Origin: Mugil cephalus
Lineage: Eukaryota; Chordata; Actinopteri; Mugiliformes; Mugilidae
Direction of reading: 5' to 3'
DNA length: 64,000 nt
Assembly (NCBI RefSeq): GCF_022458985.1
Contig: NC_061772.1
Coordinates: forward strand, 11,832,001-11,896,000
The position numbers and the translations under genes are program-made. Shown here in pieces: positions 1 through 13,628 of this stretch (positions are counted from its first letter, which is position 1; the number at the start of each line of letters is the position of its first letter). The notes beneath the pieces were generated by a model. It did not search any database, was not told the DNA's origin, and saw only the letters and a list, made by a program, of their open reading frames with translations.

Positions 1-3000
1 ACGCCCCAGCGCTGACTGGACTCATGCAGAGAGGTATTAGATACACACTTTATGATAAGGCTGTCACCTTAACTCCTATATGGTTATATTATCATGTACT
101 GTACAGGACCTGCAGTGTGTTCAACTACAATGACAAAACGGTATTTTTAAGAGTTTCTCATGCCTTGGAAACTACCACTACTATACACATGTTGAAGATT
201 CTTTCCAAACTTCAGGGGATAAATGAACTAATTTGGGTCCATATTGGACATTTCAACTGTTTTTCAGAATATACTGATTATTGTTAATGCATTTCTGACC
301 TCACAAAGAGCAGATGAAGATAGTAATTAAGAAGGAAAGAGAAAAGTGACTTATCATCTTTATCTATTTGTTTGTGTCCTTTTGTCTTCCCGTAGTAATA
401 TCATGAAGGAGACTCTGTCCATGCCTCCACCCTGTGGTCTGTCTATGTCTTGTCCCCAGCGGAATTCACAGTTCTCGTCCCTTCCTAGGTATCACCTTCA
501 GTTCCACCGTCTCTTAATAATGGAAATGAAATAATGATAGAAAAGCACAGATATGATTCTGTGAAATACTGTTACCAAGATAAAGACAGAAAATAGTGCA
601 TGCATTTTAAAGTTTACTGTTTACAAGGAGCTTGTTTATCTGTTAGACTAACTGATCTTGTCTCGCACGTCACTTTCCACGCAGCCATGACGATTCGCGG
701 TCATCGACACCGAAGAGTGACTCAGAGCTGAGCAATCAGTCTAAGGACAACCCGGAAATGCTGTGGACCTGGGGGGAGCTGCCGCAGGCGGCCCAGGTAT
801 CTACACAGTGATAATATCATGTGGGAATGTTTATATGCATCTTCATCTGTTTGTCACATCTGTTTGACGGCAGCAGCCACTGAATCGATGTAGTTTGTTG
901 ACTGTCCTACTGGTTTCCAGGGCACTGTAAAACAAGATTAGGAAAGTTGTTCATATTTCAGCTTGTTATCTTGGAACGGGAAACAAACCTGCACCTTGTG
1001 TTTTTTACACATTGGACAATTTTTTCACATATTTTTTCCAACCCTAACCCTTGATAGGCAGAAAGCGTAGGAGAGCAGGTTCAGTAGTTCAGTGCCTTGC
1101 TCAAGACATTGTATGATTAGTTATATAGCAGCAACAGCAACAAAAATGAACACATGTGGCTTATCTTTGTCTTTTACAGCCATCCTTCCTGACTTCCCAC
1201 CAGAAGCAGGACTCTGACAGAGTTTCCATCCCAGTGTCAACCAGCACCCACTTCAGAGCCATCAGTGATGCAGGACCTCCCTCCCTTACTCTCTATAACC
1301 CCCCACCAGAGGACACTGCTGCTCATGGCGGGGACAAAGACGCTAACGAACTAACCATCAAACACGAGCAAGGTAATTATATGGAGGATAATCAATCTAA
1401 TGGAAAGGCTAACACTAGCTAATAAACTGTAGGAAATACACACAAAACACATTTAAGAATACTATATTTCGTATCTGTTAACAATAACAATTCTACTTCA
1501 TTGACAAATTCCAAGGAGCATATTTCTGTTGATAATAAATACTTTACTACTTTAACTGGTTGAAGCCTTTCTTTTGTGACCGCTAGTGGTGTTTTAGTAG
1601 AAGACAACTTCTTGAGCTTGAGATGCTGCAATTGTAACCTTCACATCCATGTGATCTGTGTGGTTATTTCATCAGTCTGTTGATTTACTGTTGTGTTGTG
1701 TTGTGCAATAGAGGTGGAAAGTGTTGGGCCACTGTGTGCAGAGATGGAGGCTTTAACGGCCTGCTCAGTGTCTCCGAAGATTCTCCTTGATCACCTGGAG
1801 GAAGGCAGGAACAGAGGAAGTCCCGTCAGAAGGACGGATTCCCCATCAAAGAGGAAAGGTACAGTCTGAGGCTTACATTTTTAAACTAAAAGGTGTCTGT
1901 TAGTGTGACAATTTGTTTCTGCTTCAGATTAAGTTTAATACTGTTCCTTCCAGAAAAGAGAAGCCAACATCTAGGTGCTGACGGCATATACTTGGATGAC
2001 ATTACGGAGCTGGACCCTGAAGTAGCTGCTCTCTACTTCCCTAAAAGGTATGACAACAGACATATACGTCTACCGTGTGTGTTTCGTCAGTGGGGTATCC
2101 TTCAAAATCTCTTGGCTTTTGCAAAGGCTGGCTGGTCAGCTCAGGTAGCAATACCACCAGTGACCACTAGATGGCAAACAAAACACAAAGATTTCTCCTT
2201 ACAGGCTGCACCAGGGATCTTCAGCATCCACATACGAGTGGATGGCAACATCCTGGCGTTTCCAGCTTCTGTAATGAGTATGACTTTAATATGAGTAGAC
2301 ATTCCACAGTGATCATCAACAGATCAACAGTTTGCCTTTTATCAGCTCCACAGTCTAGGATGCAAAGGCACTACTACTACTGTAGCTGTGATTAATTTTA
2401 ACTCCTCGCAATCTAATTCAGCATGTCACATTTCATTTGAGATACAGGAATCCAGAATTAAGAGCAGGTGAACTGGGGGCGAGATTGTGCAGTTAGTTAA
2501 ATAATAAATGCAGTAATCTAACTGAATTATTTTGACATATTGTCTCTCCTTTAAAGCAGCAGAATTTGTTCAGCAGGATTGCTAGCTAACTGGCTGCCCC
2601 ACACAAGAAAGTCAAACAAGCAAACAAACAAACAAACTTGAGTCTTCTGACTCCATATAAGAGTCTGTGAGAACAGTTTGGTCGATTTGTGACCAGAATT
2701 AAATCTCCAAAATGGGGCAGGCTCAGCAGTATTTATGGAATACAGCTTGACGTTGACTAAACTATATTTAAAAGACAAAATGTCTATAGCAGAGACGCTG
2801 GCAGCTAGCCAAAATGTGGTGGAATCTTGTATAAAAATATTATTTCCCCATTGGTGGTGCTGCCCAAATCCCCCCAAGGAACAAATTGCCCTCTATTTCC
2901 ACCCTAAACATGGGGGTGGTCTATGTGGTGCTATAAAGGAGATCCTCAGCTGTGATCAACACATATTAAACTTCTGTGTCCTCTTTTACAAAAGCCCTTT

Positions 3001-6000
3001 GTTTCTTCCTCATCAGTGACGGAGGCAGCAGCTCAATGAAGGGGGACACGGAGATGATGATGATGGGCGTGAGGAGCGCTAATCAGTCCCCACAGTCAGT
3101 GGGCAGCAGTGGGATGGACAGCGGTGTGGACAGTTTGTCGGACCAAATGGTTGACCTGCCTCACGTCGCCATCTCTTTGTGCGGAGGGCTGACAGACAAC
3201 AAGGAGATAACAAGGGGTAGGACAAGGAACATGAGTGACAAGTAATAGCACACATGTGTCACACAGTTTATAACACAGATTCAGCTCATCTGCTGCATAA
3301 AAGAAACTCAATATATATATATGGATATATATTGTTAGAATATTAATAAAATGTTTGAAATCAGGAGACCGGAAGCGAAATGTGTCACACTTCTGTCCGC
3401 TTTTTCAAATTTGCAAACAAAACATATGTGTGTCTAACTTTAAGTAAAACAATGTTTCTTTAATACACGTGCCTGCTAATCTGTCTGTGGTCTTAACCTA
3501 TTTTATTTCATTATTTCATGCCACAGAGCAATTCTTGGAGAGGGCAGTTTCCTTCCAGCATTTCTCTGAAAACCCTTCCGTTATTGATGACCCTAACCTG
3601 GTGGTCAAGATAGGAAGCAAGTACGTATCAACTAAATTCAGTAACATCATGAGTGCATTGTTTCTGAAACACAGTGTATGTGTTTTCAGCTTCACAATTT
3701 GTTAAACTGACATTTTTACTTAACGGTCAGCGTGTATTCCCATGCTTTCAGGTAGGAGTGTGTCTGGGGAGTAAATTGTTTCATGTATCTTGCTCTGTCC
3801 TCTGTTGTAGGTACTACAACTGGAGCACAGCAGCTCCCGTCATGTTGGCCATGCAGGTCTACCAGAAACCCCTACCGCAGGTAAGACCACCACAGTGACA
3901 CATACTCACTTTCATTTGTTTCCCAGGTTGAACATATTGAGTTAAAGTGGCTTGGGAACGAAAACAGCATGTAGTATTTTTTTTTTTTTTTAAAAAGTAC
4001 CTTGTACTTAAGTAGTGGAGTGGATTGGATTACTCTTAGTTTGACAAATATAATGAGAACTTTTATGTCACAAAGATTAAAGACCAGAGTTCAAATTATT
4101 TGTTGTTAGATTGCTTTTGGTGTGTTTCATTTTTTTTGTAGCTGCATCGCCTTTCTCCTGTGCACTCCCAGCATTTGACAATTAATTCTCTTTAACCTGG
4201 TGTTTCGCTTTGGCTCCGTGTTGTCATTTCCCAGCATCCTCTCATTGTCTCATGTCAGTTAAACACAATGCTACCAGCTGATGTGTGTTCACAGTAGTTT
4301 TGGATTTCTCATTATCAATATTTACACACAATGGGACATCTGTTTTGGATAACACATGCTTCTATATGATATGTAATTTTGAACCTTATGAACATTATGA
4401 GCATTATGTATACATTGTCAGAACTGGCAGTAATCGAAATTAGTCATTTATGAACACACTTGGAAATGCTCAAGTGATTGCTCTCAATCTTACACCACAT
4501 TGAAATACTGCCTTAAATCTTTTGTCCTAACACTTGAATAATGTCATGTTTCTATCCCCCCCTCCTTATTTTCTCATTTATTTACATACATGCTTCCTGT
4601 CACCATCCATTGGATGTTTGTGTTTACCAAGTGTTGGTGTTTGAGTTATGTTTTTTCTGCTTTTGGCCTCTTCTCATACTGCCTCCCTGGTCTGTTTGGC
4701 TCCAGCACTTCCCAGCCTGTATGATGCTTTCTTGTCAGGGCATGTCTCTGTGTTTTGTTTCTATTACTGCCTCTATCATTCTCCTCATGTTGTGCCTTGT
4801 TGTCTCCCCCACGTGTCCACACTATCCAACCTGAATCTTTCATTTTCAGGTTTTTACTTTGCACCTTTTGCCTTTTGCCAACATGTGTTTCAGTTTTCAC
4901 CTCCAACTGCCTTTGGATTAGTTGGAGGTTAACGTGGTTTGAAATGTTGTGTTTGTCATGTTTTACGTCTGAGTCTTTTGGCTTGTTGATTTGTCTCTGT
5001 GATTTGAGTTTTTTTTTAACCCCCATCAGTTTTGAGTTACAATTTTCAGTCAGTTTTGAGTTGTATGTGCATGGTTCTCTCCAGGCCTCGGTGGAGAACA
5101 TCATGAAGGAGAAGATGCCAAAGAAAGGAGGACGCTGGTGGTTCTCATGGAGAAGCAGGAACAGTGACTCCAAGTCAGTAAGTACACAGATAGGCACACA
5201 GTCGGAGACATTTTCTCTTCTCTTAGTCCAGTTGAATCAGGTTTGTTTCCTCCTTTGTTTTGGATGCATGCCAAAAGAAAGACATCACTCAAAGTGCATG
5301 CGGTAGTTTACTTGAATACTCATAGAAGTTATGAGTGAATGTGCTCAGAAGTTTCTTTATCTGTATTTATTCGCTCCTGTGACAGGCGCATGTGACCACT
5401 TGGCAGAGTGAACGTTCTCACGTGGTTTATTTTGATGCGTTTTGGTCAATTTGGAAATTGAACCGCGGGGAAACCAAGAAACTCACGAACAGACTCTGGC
5501 AAGAAAAGAAAACGTACCATACGTGTGAAAAAGTTGACTGAGTCAGTTGTTGCCTTTGTCCCTTTGTGCGCTGCAGGAATCGGCGACAGAGGCAGGAGGA
5601 GACCGAGAAGAGAGCTCACTCACTATGTCCTCAGTGAACAGGTAAGACAAATTTTTTGTACGTTTTTGTGTGTCTTTTTCTTCCATCTTTACATGACAAT
5701 GTTTCCCTCTCACGCACCTGCATTATCATCACTTTTCTTCTTGTGTTTTTTGGACTTTTCAGGTTGAAGGATGAATCGTCCTCAAGTGACGAGGACCACA
5801 CATCATCCAACCTGGTGTCGGGATCCTATCAGTCAGAGCCCCCCATTAGTTCTGGCAGCGTCTGTTATAAGAAGACTCTTCGGCTCACCTCAGAGCAACT
5901 GGTACAGTATTTAATCCTGCAGCCAGCCTTGAAGCTGTATAGGGACTTATTACATATTGAACACATGGTTTACAGCGATAAAGTAAGGATATTGGCAAAT

Positions 6001-6489
6001 TGACATCTTGACAAGTTTACTTGACAAACCTCATTGTATTCACATGGATTTCAGAGGATCATTGTGGTGTTGATTAATGAATAGTTACTGTGTCTTTAAA
6101 TTAATATTTAGATATTACATTCATGTGTTGACAGGAAACTAAGACGTTTTCGACATGTTTTTATATGTATTCCATATGTGGACCACTCTAAAATGTTTGT
6201 GTCTGCCCTTGTCTTGTGTGTATGTCTGTGTTTACAGGCTAATCTGCAGCTGAAGGAGGGTCCTAACGATGTGGTGTTCAGCGTGACCACTCAGTATCAA
6301 GGCACCTGTCGCTGTAATGGCACAATCTATCTCTGGAACTGGGACGACAAGATAGTGATCTCCGATATAGATGGAACCATCACCAGGCAAGAGACGCAGG
6401 GATAGCAGTTATCTGGTCTGTTCAGTTGCAGCAGATCACCAGTAGATGTCAGTGTTTCGATTTCATGGCATTGGCGTTTGTGTGTGAGT

Positions 6490-6542
<53 letters not shown>

Positions 6543-7882
6543 GTAAGCTCTAGTGCAGTGTTTCCCAACCTTTCTTGAGCTATGACACATATTTTGTAAT
6601 ACAAAATAAAAAATTGTGCAAAAATGCTAAAAGTAAATCAGGCGAATTGTCTTGAGTTCACCACCATTTTTGCTTCCTTCTGACCATTACTCATACGAGG
6701 ACCTTCATCTGGGTCAAAATTTTCTCCATGTCCCAGTTTAAGTTTGAGTACTTTTTCTTTTATGGAACATCTGAATTAATTTCGTGATGGCGCCTCTCTT
6801 GTCACACATTTTAGGTCAGACACGCTGGGTCACATCCTGCCCACACTGGGTAAAGACTGGACTCACCAGGGTATTGCACAGCTCTACCACAGAGTCAGCC
6901 TGTGAGTGCTGCCCCACAATAAGTTAAACATCTGTATGTCCCAAAGTTAAACATCTGTATGTCCCTTTTTCACAGGAATGGATATAAATTCATGTACTGC
7001 TCAGCAAGGGCCATCGGAATGGCTGATATGACGCGAGGCTACCTGCACTGGGTCAATGAGAGGGGAACCATGCTGCCTATGGGCCCAGTGCTGCTCAGCC
7101 CCAGCAGTCTTTTTTCTGCTTTGCACAGGTCAGACACACAGTGCTCCGCTGAGTTCTAAAACCTTACTCATGAATAATGGACATAGATGAATATGTGAAA
7201 ATGTGTTTATTATTATGTTTTGTACAGGGAGGTGATTGAGAAGAAACCAGAGAAGTTTAAGATCGAGTGTCTTACAGACATCAAGAACCTCTTCTACCCA
7301 AACACTGAACCGTTTTATGCTGCTTTTGGCAACAGAGCTACGGTGAGACTATGAGCAAAGACACACAAACCAAGAACCCTATTTTTATTTTATTATTCTC
7401 ATTCATATTGTGATCTTGTGGCTTATTCTTCAGAAGCTAATTGTTTGTGTCATTTCAGGATGTGTATTCCTACAAGGAGGTGGGCGTCCCTCTGAACAGG
7501 ATATTCACTGTCAATCCTAAAGGGGAGGTGACACAGGAGCAGGCTAAAGCCAATATCTCCTCGTAAGCTATACTCTCAGTCGCTTTTGTATTTTCAAAAG
7601 TGTCAGCCAACACTTCTCATCTTCCATAGTCGTTTGTCCTCCAGAGGGTTGCAGGGGTGAATTCGGTGTTTGTGCAGCAAAAACTACAAAAGTCTGTTTG
7701 TCTCTCCTAGGTTTGGGCACCTGTGCGAGATGGTGGACCACGTCTTCCCACTCCTGGTTCAAGACGAGGAGGCAGACTTCCACTGCTCTGACCCTTTTGG
7801 ACAGAGCGACTACTCGAGCAAACCACTGTCTCGTGGCACCAGTCAGGAAGACGAAGACCCGCTGCCTCTTGAAACAAGCTGA
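1..7882 (+). CDS. lpin1: Lipin-1 phosphatidate phosphatase, 5'-truncated by the window edge
   Basis: Lipins dephosphorylate phosphatidate to diacylglycerol at the ER and act as nuclear co-regulators of lipid genes. Exons by splice signal and phase: 1-33 (weak), 396-488, 685-796, 1180-1372, 1712-1858, 1954-2047, 3017-3216, 3527-3620, 3811-3880, 5085-5177, 5577-5641, 5763-5901, 6238-6386, 6815-6901, 6976-7128, 7228-7342, 7459-7562, 7711-7882 (TGA). About 704 codons are visible. The middle holds the lipin motifs [10 protein letters not shown] and [10 protein letters not shown], then [12 protein letters not shown]. The C-terminal lipin domain carries the catalytic DIDGT and, just after it, the LGHIL (LxxIL) co-activator motif. 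The pieces [27 protein letters not shown] and [13 protein letters not shown] match my memory of lipin-1 better than lipin-2 or -3. The N-terminal NLIP domain lies outside the window. The intron after the catalytic exon appears to be GC-AG. Confidence 0.93.
6387..6814 (+). other. GC-AG intron of lpin1 directly after the catalytic exon
   Basis: The exon carrying DIDGT ends ACC AG, followed by GCAAGA instead of GT. The next exon begins G TCA GAC after TTTTAG. Only a GC donor restores the conserved reading [14 protein letters not shown]. The donor context AG|GCAAGA fits the known GC donor consensus. A TG microsatellite lies inside this intron. Confidence 0.75.
6491..6540. repeat. TG dinucleotide microsatellite
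   Basis: A nearly pure TG run lies in the lpin1 intron that follows the catalytic exon. Confidence 0.95.
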
Positions 7883-10025
7883 GGAAACACCACCAAAGCT
7901 CATTATGGAAGTCTCTGCATTACAGCTTTTCAGTGCGGCATGACACCGTGATGCATGGTTTTGTCAATTAATCCAGCAGCCAACGTGAAGATCTTCATTA
8001 TTTTAGAATGAAGCACAGTACACGGTAATAGAAGGTGACTCATAAGCTCAAAGACGATACTCACGATAAGTAACTGTAACTATTGACTCACAGTAGATGA
8101 ATGTTTTTCCAGCCTCCTACATAAATAGTGGAATCATTCAGTCATGTGCTGTCCTGGAAGGTAAGATTAAAATAAAGCAAAAATAAAAAAAAATAGCTAA
8201 CCTTAGAGTCCATTATAAATACATTTGCTGTGTGTTAAAACATTTTTTTAAAATAAAAAAAATAAGGTAAAGTAACTGCTGTTTGGGAGTGAAACTAACT
8301 AATAACTCTTCCTAACAAAGACTCAAAGCAGGGTCAAAGACTCACACATCACACATTTGAAAGGGCACTGACTCATAAACACACACACAGTAAAACTTTA
8401 CAGTAACTGTAACACCCCTTTAGGTTTTTTGACATTTTCACATTTCGCACTAAGACTGAACTTGTCCTGTATTCACCAAATAGTGAGAGAAGACTCTTGG
8501 CACAAGCTAATGATCTTTTCTGACCTCAAGAACAGTGGACACGTTGCACCATATACCCCACATTACACTACAGTGAAACCATCCAGGGCATGCAAAAAAA
8601 ATAGCAGAGAGCCAGACGTGTTCTGGGTCCAACTCCAATACAGGTTCAGCTACATGTGCGTTGTCTTTTGACCGTGCTACTGTGACTAAGGCACATTTTT
8701 ACAGTGTTCAGTGATTATATTCAAGACAAATGCAAGACAATGCAATTCACTTCTGTTATTTCTCTACTTTTACAAACATGCAAACAAATGAACTCCAGTG
8801 ATATGCAAGAATGCAATATGTAAATCGTTAATTTTTTCTAAGGACTCATCAATGCAACTAATTTATAAGCTCCCATAGGACTAGTAGTCTTTTCAGTTTG
8901 GTAATGTTGGCACTGCACTGTTATCGTGTACAGCACTAACCTGTCCTGTGGTGACAGGTGGGTTTCTTTAAAGACATATTTCTACATATTCTTTTTTTTC
9001 CATTTGTTTTCAGACGTTTGTGTTTTGATCAAATAACATCTACCATACCGCATTAATGAGAGATTGAAGCCTGCGTTTCTACTTAAAACTTACAACAGGA
9101 CAAACCACTGTAAATTAAGTTTTTCTAAGCTCTTGAATTTCTGTTGTATTGTCAAACATATTGTGGTACTGGTGGTCATTGTTACTGTTGTTTTATTTTT
9201 ATTTTTTTCAACCCAACTGCCTCACGTTGCACTGAGAGGTGGAATTTTCACCATGTTACCACTGAAGCAATAGAGGAACATGCAGTATTTTTAAGAAAAA
9301 GATCAATTGCCTCTTCTCTCATTTCATGATAAATCATGAATGAAGTCATTTTCCTTTTTTCTGTACCTCTGGTTTAATATGGATCAAGATGGAAACATTA
9401 TGAACTGCAGTATTTTTTGCAACTTGAAGGAGGAGAAGAGCGACATCAACTCACACATTGCAAAACCTTCACTGTGCATGTTGAAACTAAATTATTTAAA
9501 TCAACTGATGACAAAATCTGTACTTAATTTGATTCTATTTTTAAATTATTTGCAGTTAAAGAGCCCTCCGACTGACTGTTATACTGTCATATAGTGTTTC
9601 TATACTGTTTCTGTGTGTACATAGTGTGAATGCTGTCTGATGCCATGCTGTGGATGGCTTTGCGTAAAAGAGAACTTAACGGGAATTAATCTTTCTCTGA
9701 ATCTAAAATTGCTGATGTTAACATGAATCTGTGAAGTTAAGTTGCTCACGAAGAAAGAAAGCTTGCTGTTGTAAAGTTAAGATGCATGTTTATGTGGATA
9801 AAACGATCACCGTCCTGTCGCCCGATCGTTTAGGGAGGTACATTGCTAAATGCTAAATGTAAGTGATATAAAATGCAAAAAGAAACCCCAGAGATTAGAT
9901 GGTTTGGTTTCCATGCCCCATGTAATTTTAATTTTAAGTCCAAAATGTGTAGAAAGTCATCTTGATGATGATCATCTAATTCTTTCTGTGAAAGATTTAA
10001 TAAAATTAGACTAAAAAGCAGTCAC
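7883..10025 (+). other. lpin1: lpin1 3' UTR with polyadenylation signal
   Basis: An A/T-rich stretch of about 2.1 kb follows the stop codon and has no recognisable coding content. AATAAA at 9999-10004 is the best polyadenylation signal, so the transcript probably ends near 10,020. The short open frames at 8429-8671 and 9064-9594 lie inside this UTR and look like chance. Confidence 0.7.
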
Positions 10026-10539
10026 TGAACATGTGTTTTTTACTCCTTCCTTTCACCTCTGATGTTTAGCCCTAGAGGAACAGTGGCCATGTCAGATTTG
10101 TATTTCAGTTTTAATGTGTGTCCGAGATGATAGAAATACCCCAGAGCTCAAGTTTCTGCTGCAGTACAAGAGAAGTTTGTCCACTGCAGACAGGAGATGC
10201 TTATTTTTCTTAAAGCATCTGTTCCATATTAAGGACTGAGCCCTAATTTAAATGAAGCCCAACCCATCAGTCCCTCTGCTTCCACTACCTCCCCTTGTGA
10301 CCATTTTCTCTTCCTTTGTGCGCGTTTTTTCTTTCATTTCATCTTTTTTCGCCTCTCTGGCATTGATGGGTTAACAGGATTAATGCCACAGCAAACAGAT
10401 GTGTTACTTTTGAAGAAAAGAGGATATCCTGTGTCTGTCTCTCCATCTATTTCATCACATTCCTTATACTTCTCACTTTAAGCCCTACCCCCTTTTAACC
10501 CATGTGTGCACCCCCACAAACACACAGATCATCGTGTGT

Positions 10540-10560
10540 CCCCCCCCCCCCCCCCCCCCC
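10540..10560. repeat. C homopolymer, 21 bases
   Basis: An uninterrupted run of cytosines. Length is unreliable in such runs. Confidence 0.9.
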
Positions 10561-10954
10561 TTTGGCAAGAGTGAAGGAAAGTTTGGCTCTCTTTTAGGAG
10601 TGGATCATTTGTCACGTTTCTCGCTGTCTTGCATCAGTCTTGCAAAAAAAAAGCAAATATCTATTTTTCAGCCATTTTTAAGCTGCTGTTCCTGCGGTGG
10701 GTTTAGGATTATAAAGCACGTAATTACTTACTGAACATACTGACACGCACACTCCGACACTTAGAAAGACACTAAAACAGTTGCGACTTGTCAGAGGATG
10801 GACATGAGCCTGCTGAGGGTGTCCTGTGGTGTGATAGCTAAATCGTTTTTGTGTGTGTGTCTGTGTCAGGCTGCATCCTGCTGGGGATGGTAGCTGACAT
10901 CAAGGGGTGTCATTGCTGTGGGGTGGGGTTACCTGATCTGGTCTAGGTCCAATC

Positions 10955-11030
10955 GTTTCTCATTGTCACAAGATGTCATTCACTGTCGGTGGTTTTAATA
11001 TTATGCCTGATCGGTTTATATGGGCATGTG
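10955..11030. mobile_element. Degraded terminus of a Tc1/mariner-like element
   Basis: The stretch GGTGGTTTTAAT followed by an ATTATGCCTGATCGGT tail matches the 3' end of the fish Tc1/mariner family whose better copy ends at about 22,447 in this window. No transposase reading frame accompanies it here. Confidence 0.4.
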
Positions 11031-11144
11031 AGTCTTGTTACTAATACCATCCCATCAGTCGCAACAAACATTTTAATGACTGATCTATAGATCTTAGAAA
11101 ATATCAAATGAAACCATTAAATTAAAAATCCCTGTAACTAAAAC

Positions 11145-11240
11145 GAGCCGGTTAGTCTGGCGGTGGAGTTCCTAATGAACCGATCGTTCAGGGGTCGCCC
11201 ACCAGTGTAACTTCGCTCCAGATGGGAGAGTTAGTGTGAG
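11145..11240 (+). repeat. Possible tRNA-derived SINE remnant
   Basis: The stretch GGTTAGTCTGGCGG resembles a degenerate pol III box A. It is followed by about 40 bases and a poor box B-like stretch. No cloverleaf or proper B box can be drawn, so this is only a suggestion of a decayed SINE. Confidence 0.2.
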
Positions 11241-12004
11241 GTCAGACGTACAAACACTGGACTACAGCTCCGACTACAGAATTACACAACACCTGGCATT
11301 TATCCGTCTTCTAACGTCTCTTTTGGTTGTAACAGGTTTGTAATTACTTCTCCAAAGCAGCGGGACTCGCACGGGGCAGGATACTCGGTTTTTTGTGTGG
11401 GGTCCACCTCAGGATTCACATTTTGGTGTTAAGTTTAAAGATCGTACGTAACAGCTGAGCTGAGCAGCAAGTGGACCAAACTTAAACGTGGACTCAGTCC
11501 AAGGTAGTGAACGAACTTGTTCGGTGTTAGTCCGCGACCTACGGAGAGACTGTGCATATCTGGTGCTGCACTAAACAGCGGAGCAAGTTCAAACTTACAA
11601 ATATTTTTTAATTAATCCCAGGAATGCATGTAACTATGCTGGCACCCGTTTTATTGACATTTAATTTAAATTCGTCGGTTTCATTCATTTATTTTCAAAC
11701 GTAGCCTACAAAGTAGCCCCATGACTACAACCATAAATATGTTGTGCAATGCAAAAATTCAGCTTGTGTCAGCAAACATGTTTATTACGTAATATAGGCC
11801 AGAATATTCCCTGCAGCCTGAATCTGCAGTGAATAATATTTTTATACCTTTTTTTTTTTTTTTTTTTTTTTGTGGTGTATTTTTTCTTCAAAAGTGTTAA
11901 GAATCTATGTCAACATTTGAAAAGACCGCAACACGGCTGCACCACCTGAATACCCAAATTCATGCAGTCACTCTCTCTGTGTCGGGTTGGTGTTTGTCTA
12001 GTAG

Positions 12005-13628
12005 ATGTCTGCTGAACTCTACGCTGAGGCTGGACCAGGTGGGAGTAATGGCAGCGCTGCTGTCACCTCATTGGAAGGAAGCAAACCAATACACCGCTTC
12101 ATTAGGGGCCAACCCAAGATTATTGGCGTGAGACAAACACACACACCAATTAGTAACAATTAGTAATACTGACACTAATAATCACTGATACTTCCGCATT
12201 ACCATCACAGCAAATGGAAACACTGCTAATGCTTATGCTAAAAAAGTGAAGCCGTGCTGAAGACGTCACGCTAGAAACAGTTTTTGTTTTTTCTTTTAGA
12301 CTGCTGTGCTGATCATGGGCGTGTCCTCCTTCATCTTCACCTTTTCGGTTATGGCAGCTGCAGAGATATCAGTCGTGCCTAGTTTCTTGCAGGGATCACT
12401 GGTTGGTAGTTAGCATGGGGAATATTCACATTGATCTATAGAGACAGATCCGAAACCAAACACTTATAATAATAATAATAAATAATCTAAACCTATACAG
12501 AACAAGGACTTGTAAGCATTTGAGGGATCACCTAATGAGACCACTTTTCTCTTTACCTGTCTGTAGTACGTCACAACTGGGATCCTGTATATTGTGACAG
12601 AGCACAACCCTACCAAGAAAACAGTAAGTTCTATAATAGCGTATTACAAAAGCTAGCAATTAGAAGACCAACAAAGATCTAAGACCCCCCTCCATTTGAC
12701 AAACATGATTTACTCAATTAAAACAGTGTTTTCACTAGCCTAATTCTCTTATTTATTTGCAGAGCTGTCAATTTTGTCATATATTGTGTGAACTATTGGC
12801 AGGATTTGTTCTATTTCTTGATGTCTCCATGCTGTAGGTAACCATATCATTAGCTCTGACCATTGTAACCATATTGTGGATATGTTGGACTATCCTGCAC
12901 ACTGTGTCACACTTAGGACACTACTACCACTATTTGCACAATCACGAGCAAGAAGAAGGATACAAGAACGTGACAGACTCCTACAAATGGGAATTGTATT
13001 CTGAGGTGATTATTATTTCCTTTTTTCTTTTTTTTTTACTCTTCTTGTTATTGATGACTATTTAGTAAAAATGCACAGCTGCACAATATATATTTTTTTA
13101 ATTTAAAGCTGAGAGTCTATAACTACAACTTTAATATAAGAGATTGTTCAAAAAATATAAGGACCTATTTGTGTTTATACAATTTTGTATTTACTGATCA
13201 TATCATATGACTGGTCCACGGGAGAAAGTAGACATAAAAACTGGAGGTGGAGTAAATATAAGAAATGAAGTGTCATCAAACAGTTGTGGGTTTTTGAGAT
13301 GTGTGCTCTGTTTGTGTTTATTCAGGCCATTAGGCTGAGTGTGGACAGCGTCGTTGCATTCCACAATTTGGTTGGCGTAATAATTATGATAGTAATGACA
13401 TCTCTGGCCGTGGCAGCCCTGCGTTCCACAAAGAGCCAGGTAAAATACACAGGTGCACAGATATGGGTGCGAGCTGCGCATGTCCCACTAAATGAAGCTT
13501 ATCGCACAATATTTGCAAAGCTTAAACAACGTTGCAACATTAGACCCAGTCAAGTTGAGCATTCTCTCTTCTCTCTTTAGGCCATTGTAGTGATGACTGC
13601 TGTGGCGAATGAAACCCCAGTTGAATAA
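12005..13628 (+). CDS. MS4A-family tetraspanning membrane protein, 203 aa
   Basis: MS4A proteins are four-pass plasma-membrane proteins, often in immune cells, linked to calcium signalling and receptor complexes. Six exons, all phase 0: 12005-12127, 12300-12401, 12567-12623, 12838-13005, 13326-13439, 13581-13628 (TAA). They total 612 nt. The N-terminal exon ends in the family signature just before TM1 (FIRGQPKIIG). TM1 is in exon 2 (AVLIMGVSSFIFTF). TM2 spans exons 2 and 3 (LYVTTGILYIVTE). TM3 is in exon 4 (VTISLALTIVTILWICW), followed by a His/Tyr-rich loop. TM4 is in exon 5 (LVGVIIMIVMTSLAVAAL). The ATG is preceded by in-frame stops. I do not recognise which MS4A member it is. Confidence 0.82.

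Larger units (their letters stand above)
10026..12004. other. Intergenic region between lpin1 and the MS4A-like gene
   Basis: I see no gene here. The stretch contains a 21-base C run at 10540-10560, a degraded transposon end near 10,960-11,030, a possible tRNA-derived SINE remnant near 11,145-11,240, and a T run near 11,850-11,871. The last few hundred bases probably include the promoter of the MS4A-like gene, but I could not identify specific elements. Confidence 0.5.

Noticed and set aside
4646-5306. Long overlapping open frames on both strands, 183 codons each
   Set aside because: They lie in a pyrimidine-rich lpin1 intron plus one real exon (5085-5177). The composition explains the lack of stops.
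11145-11240. tRNA gene
   Set aside because: No cloverleaf and no proper B box. At best a SINE relic.
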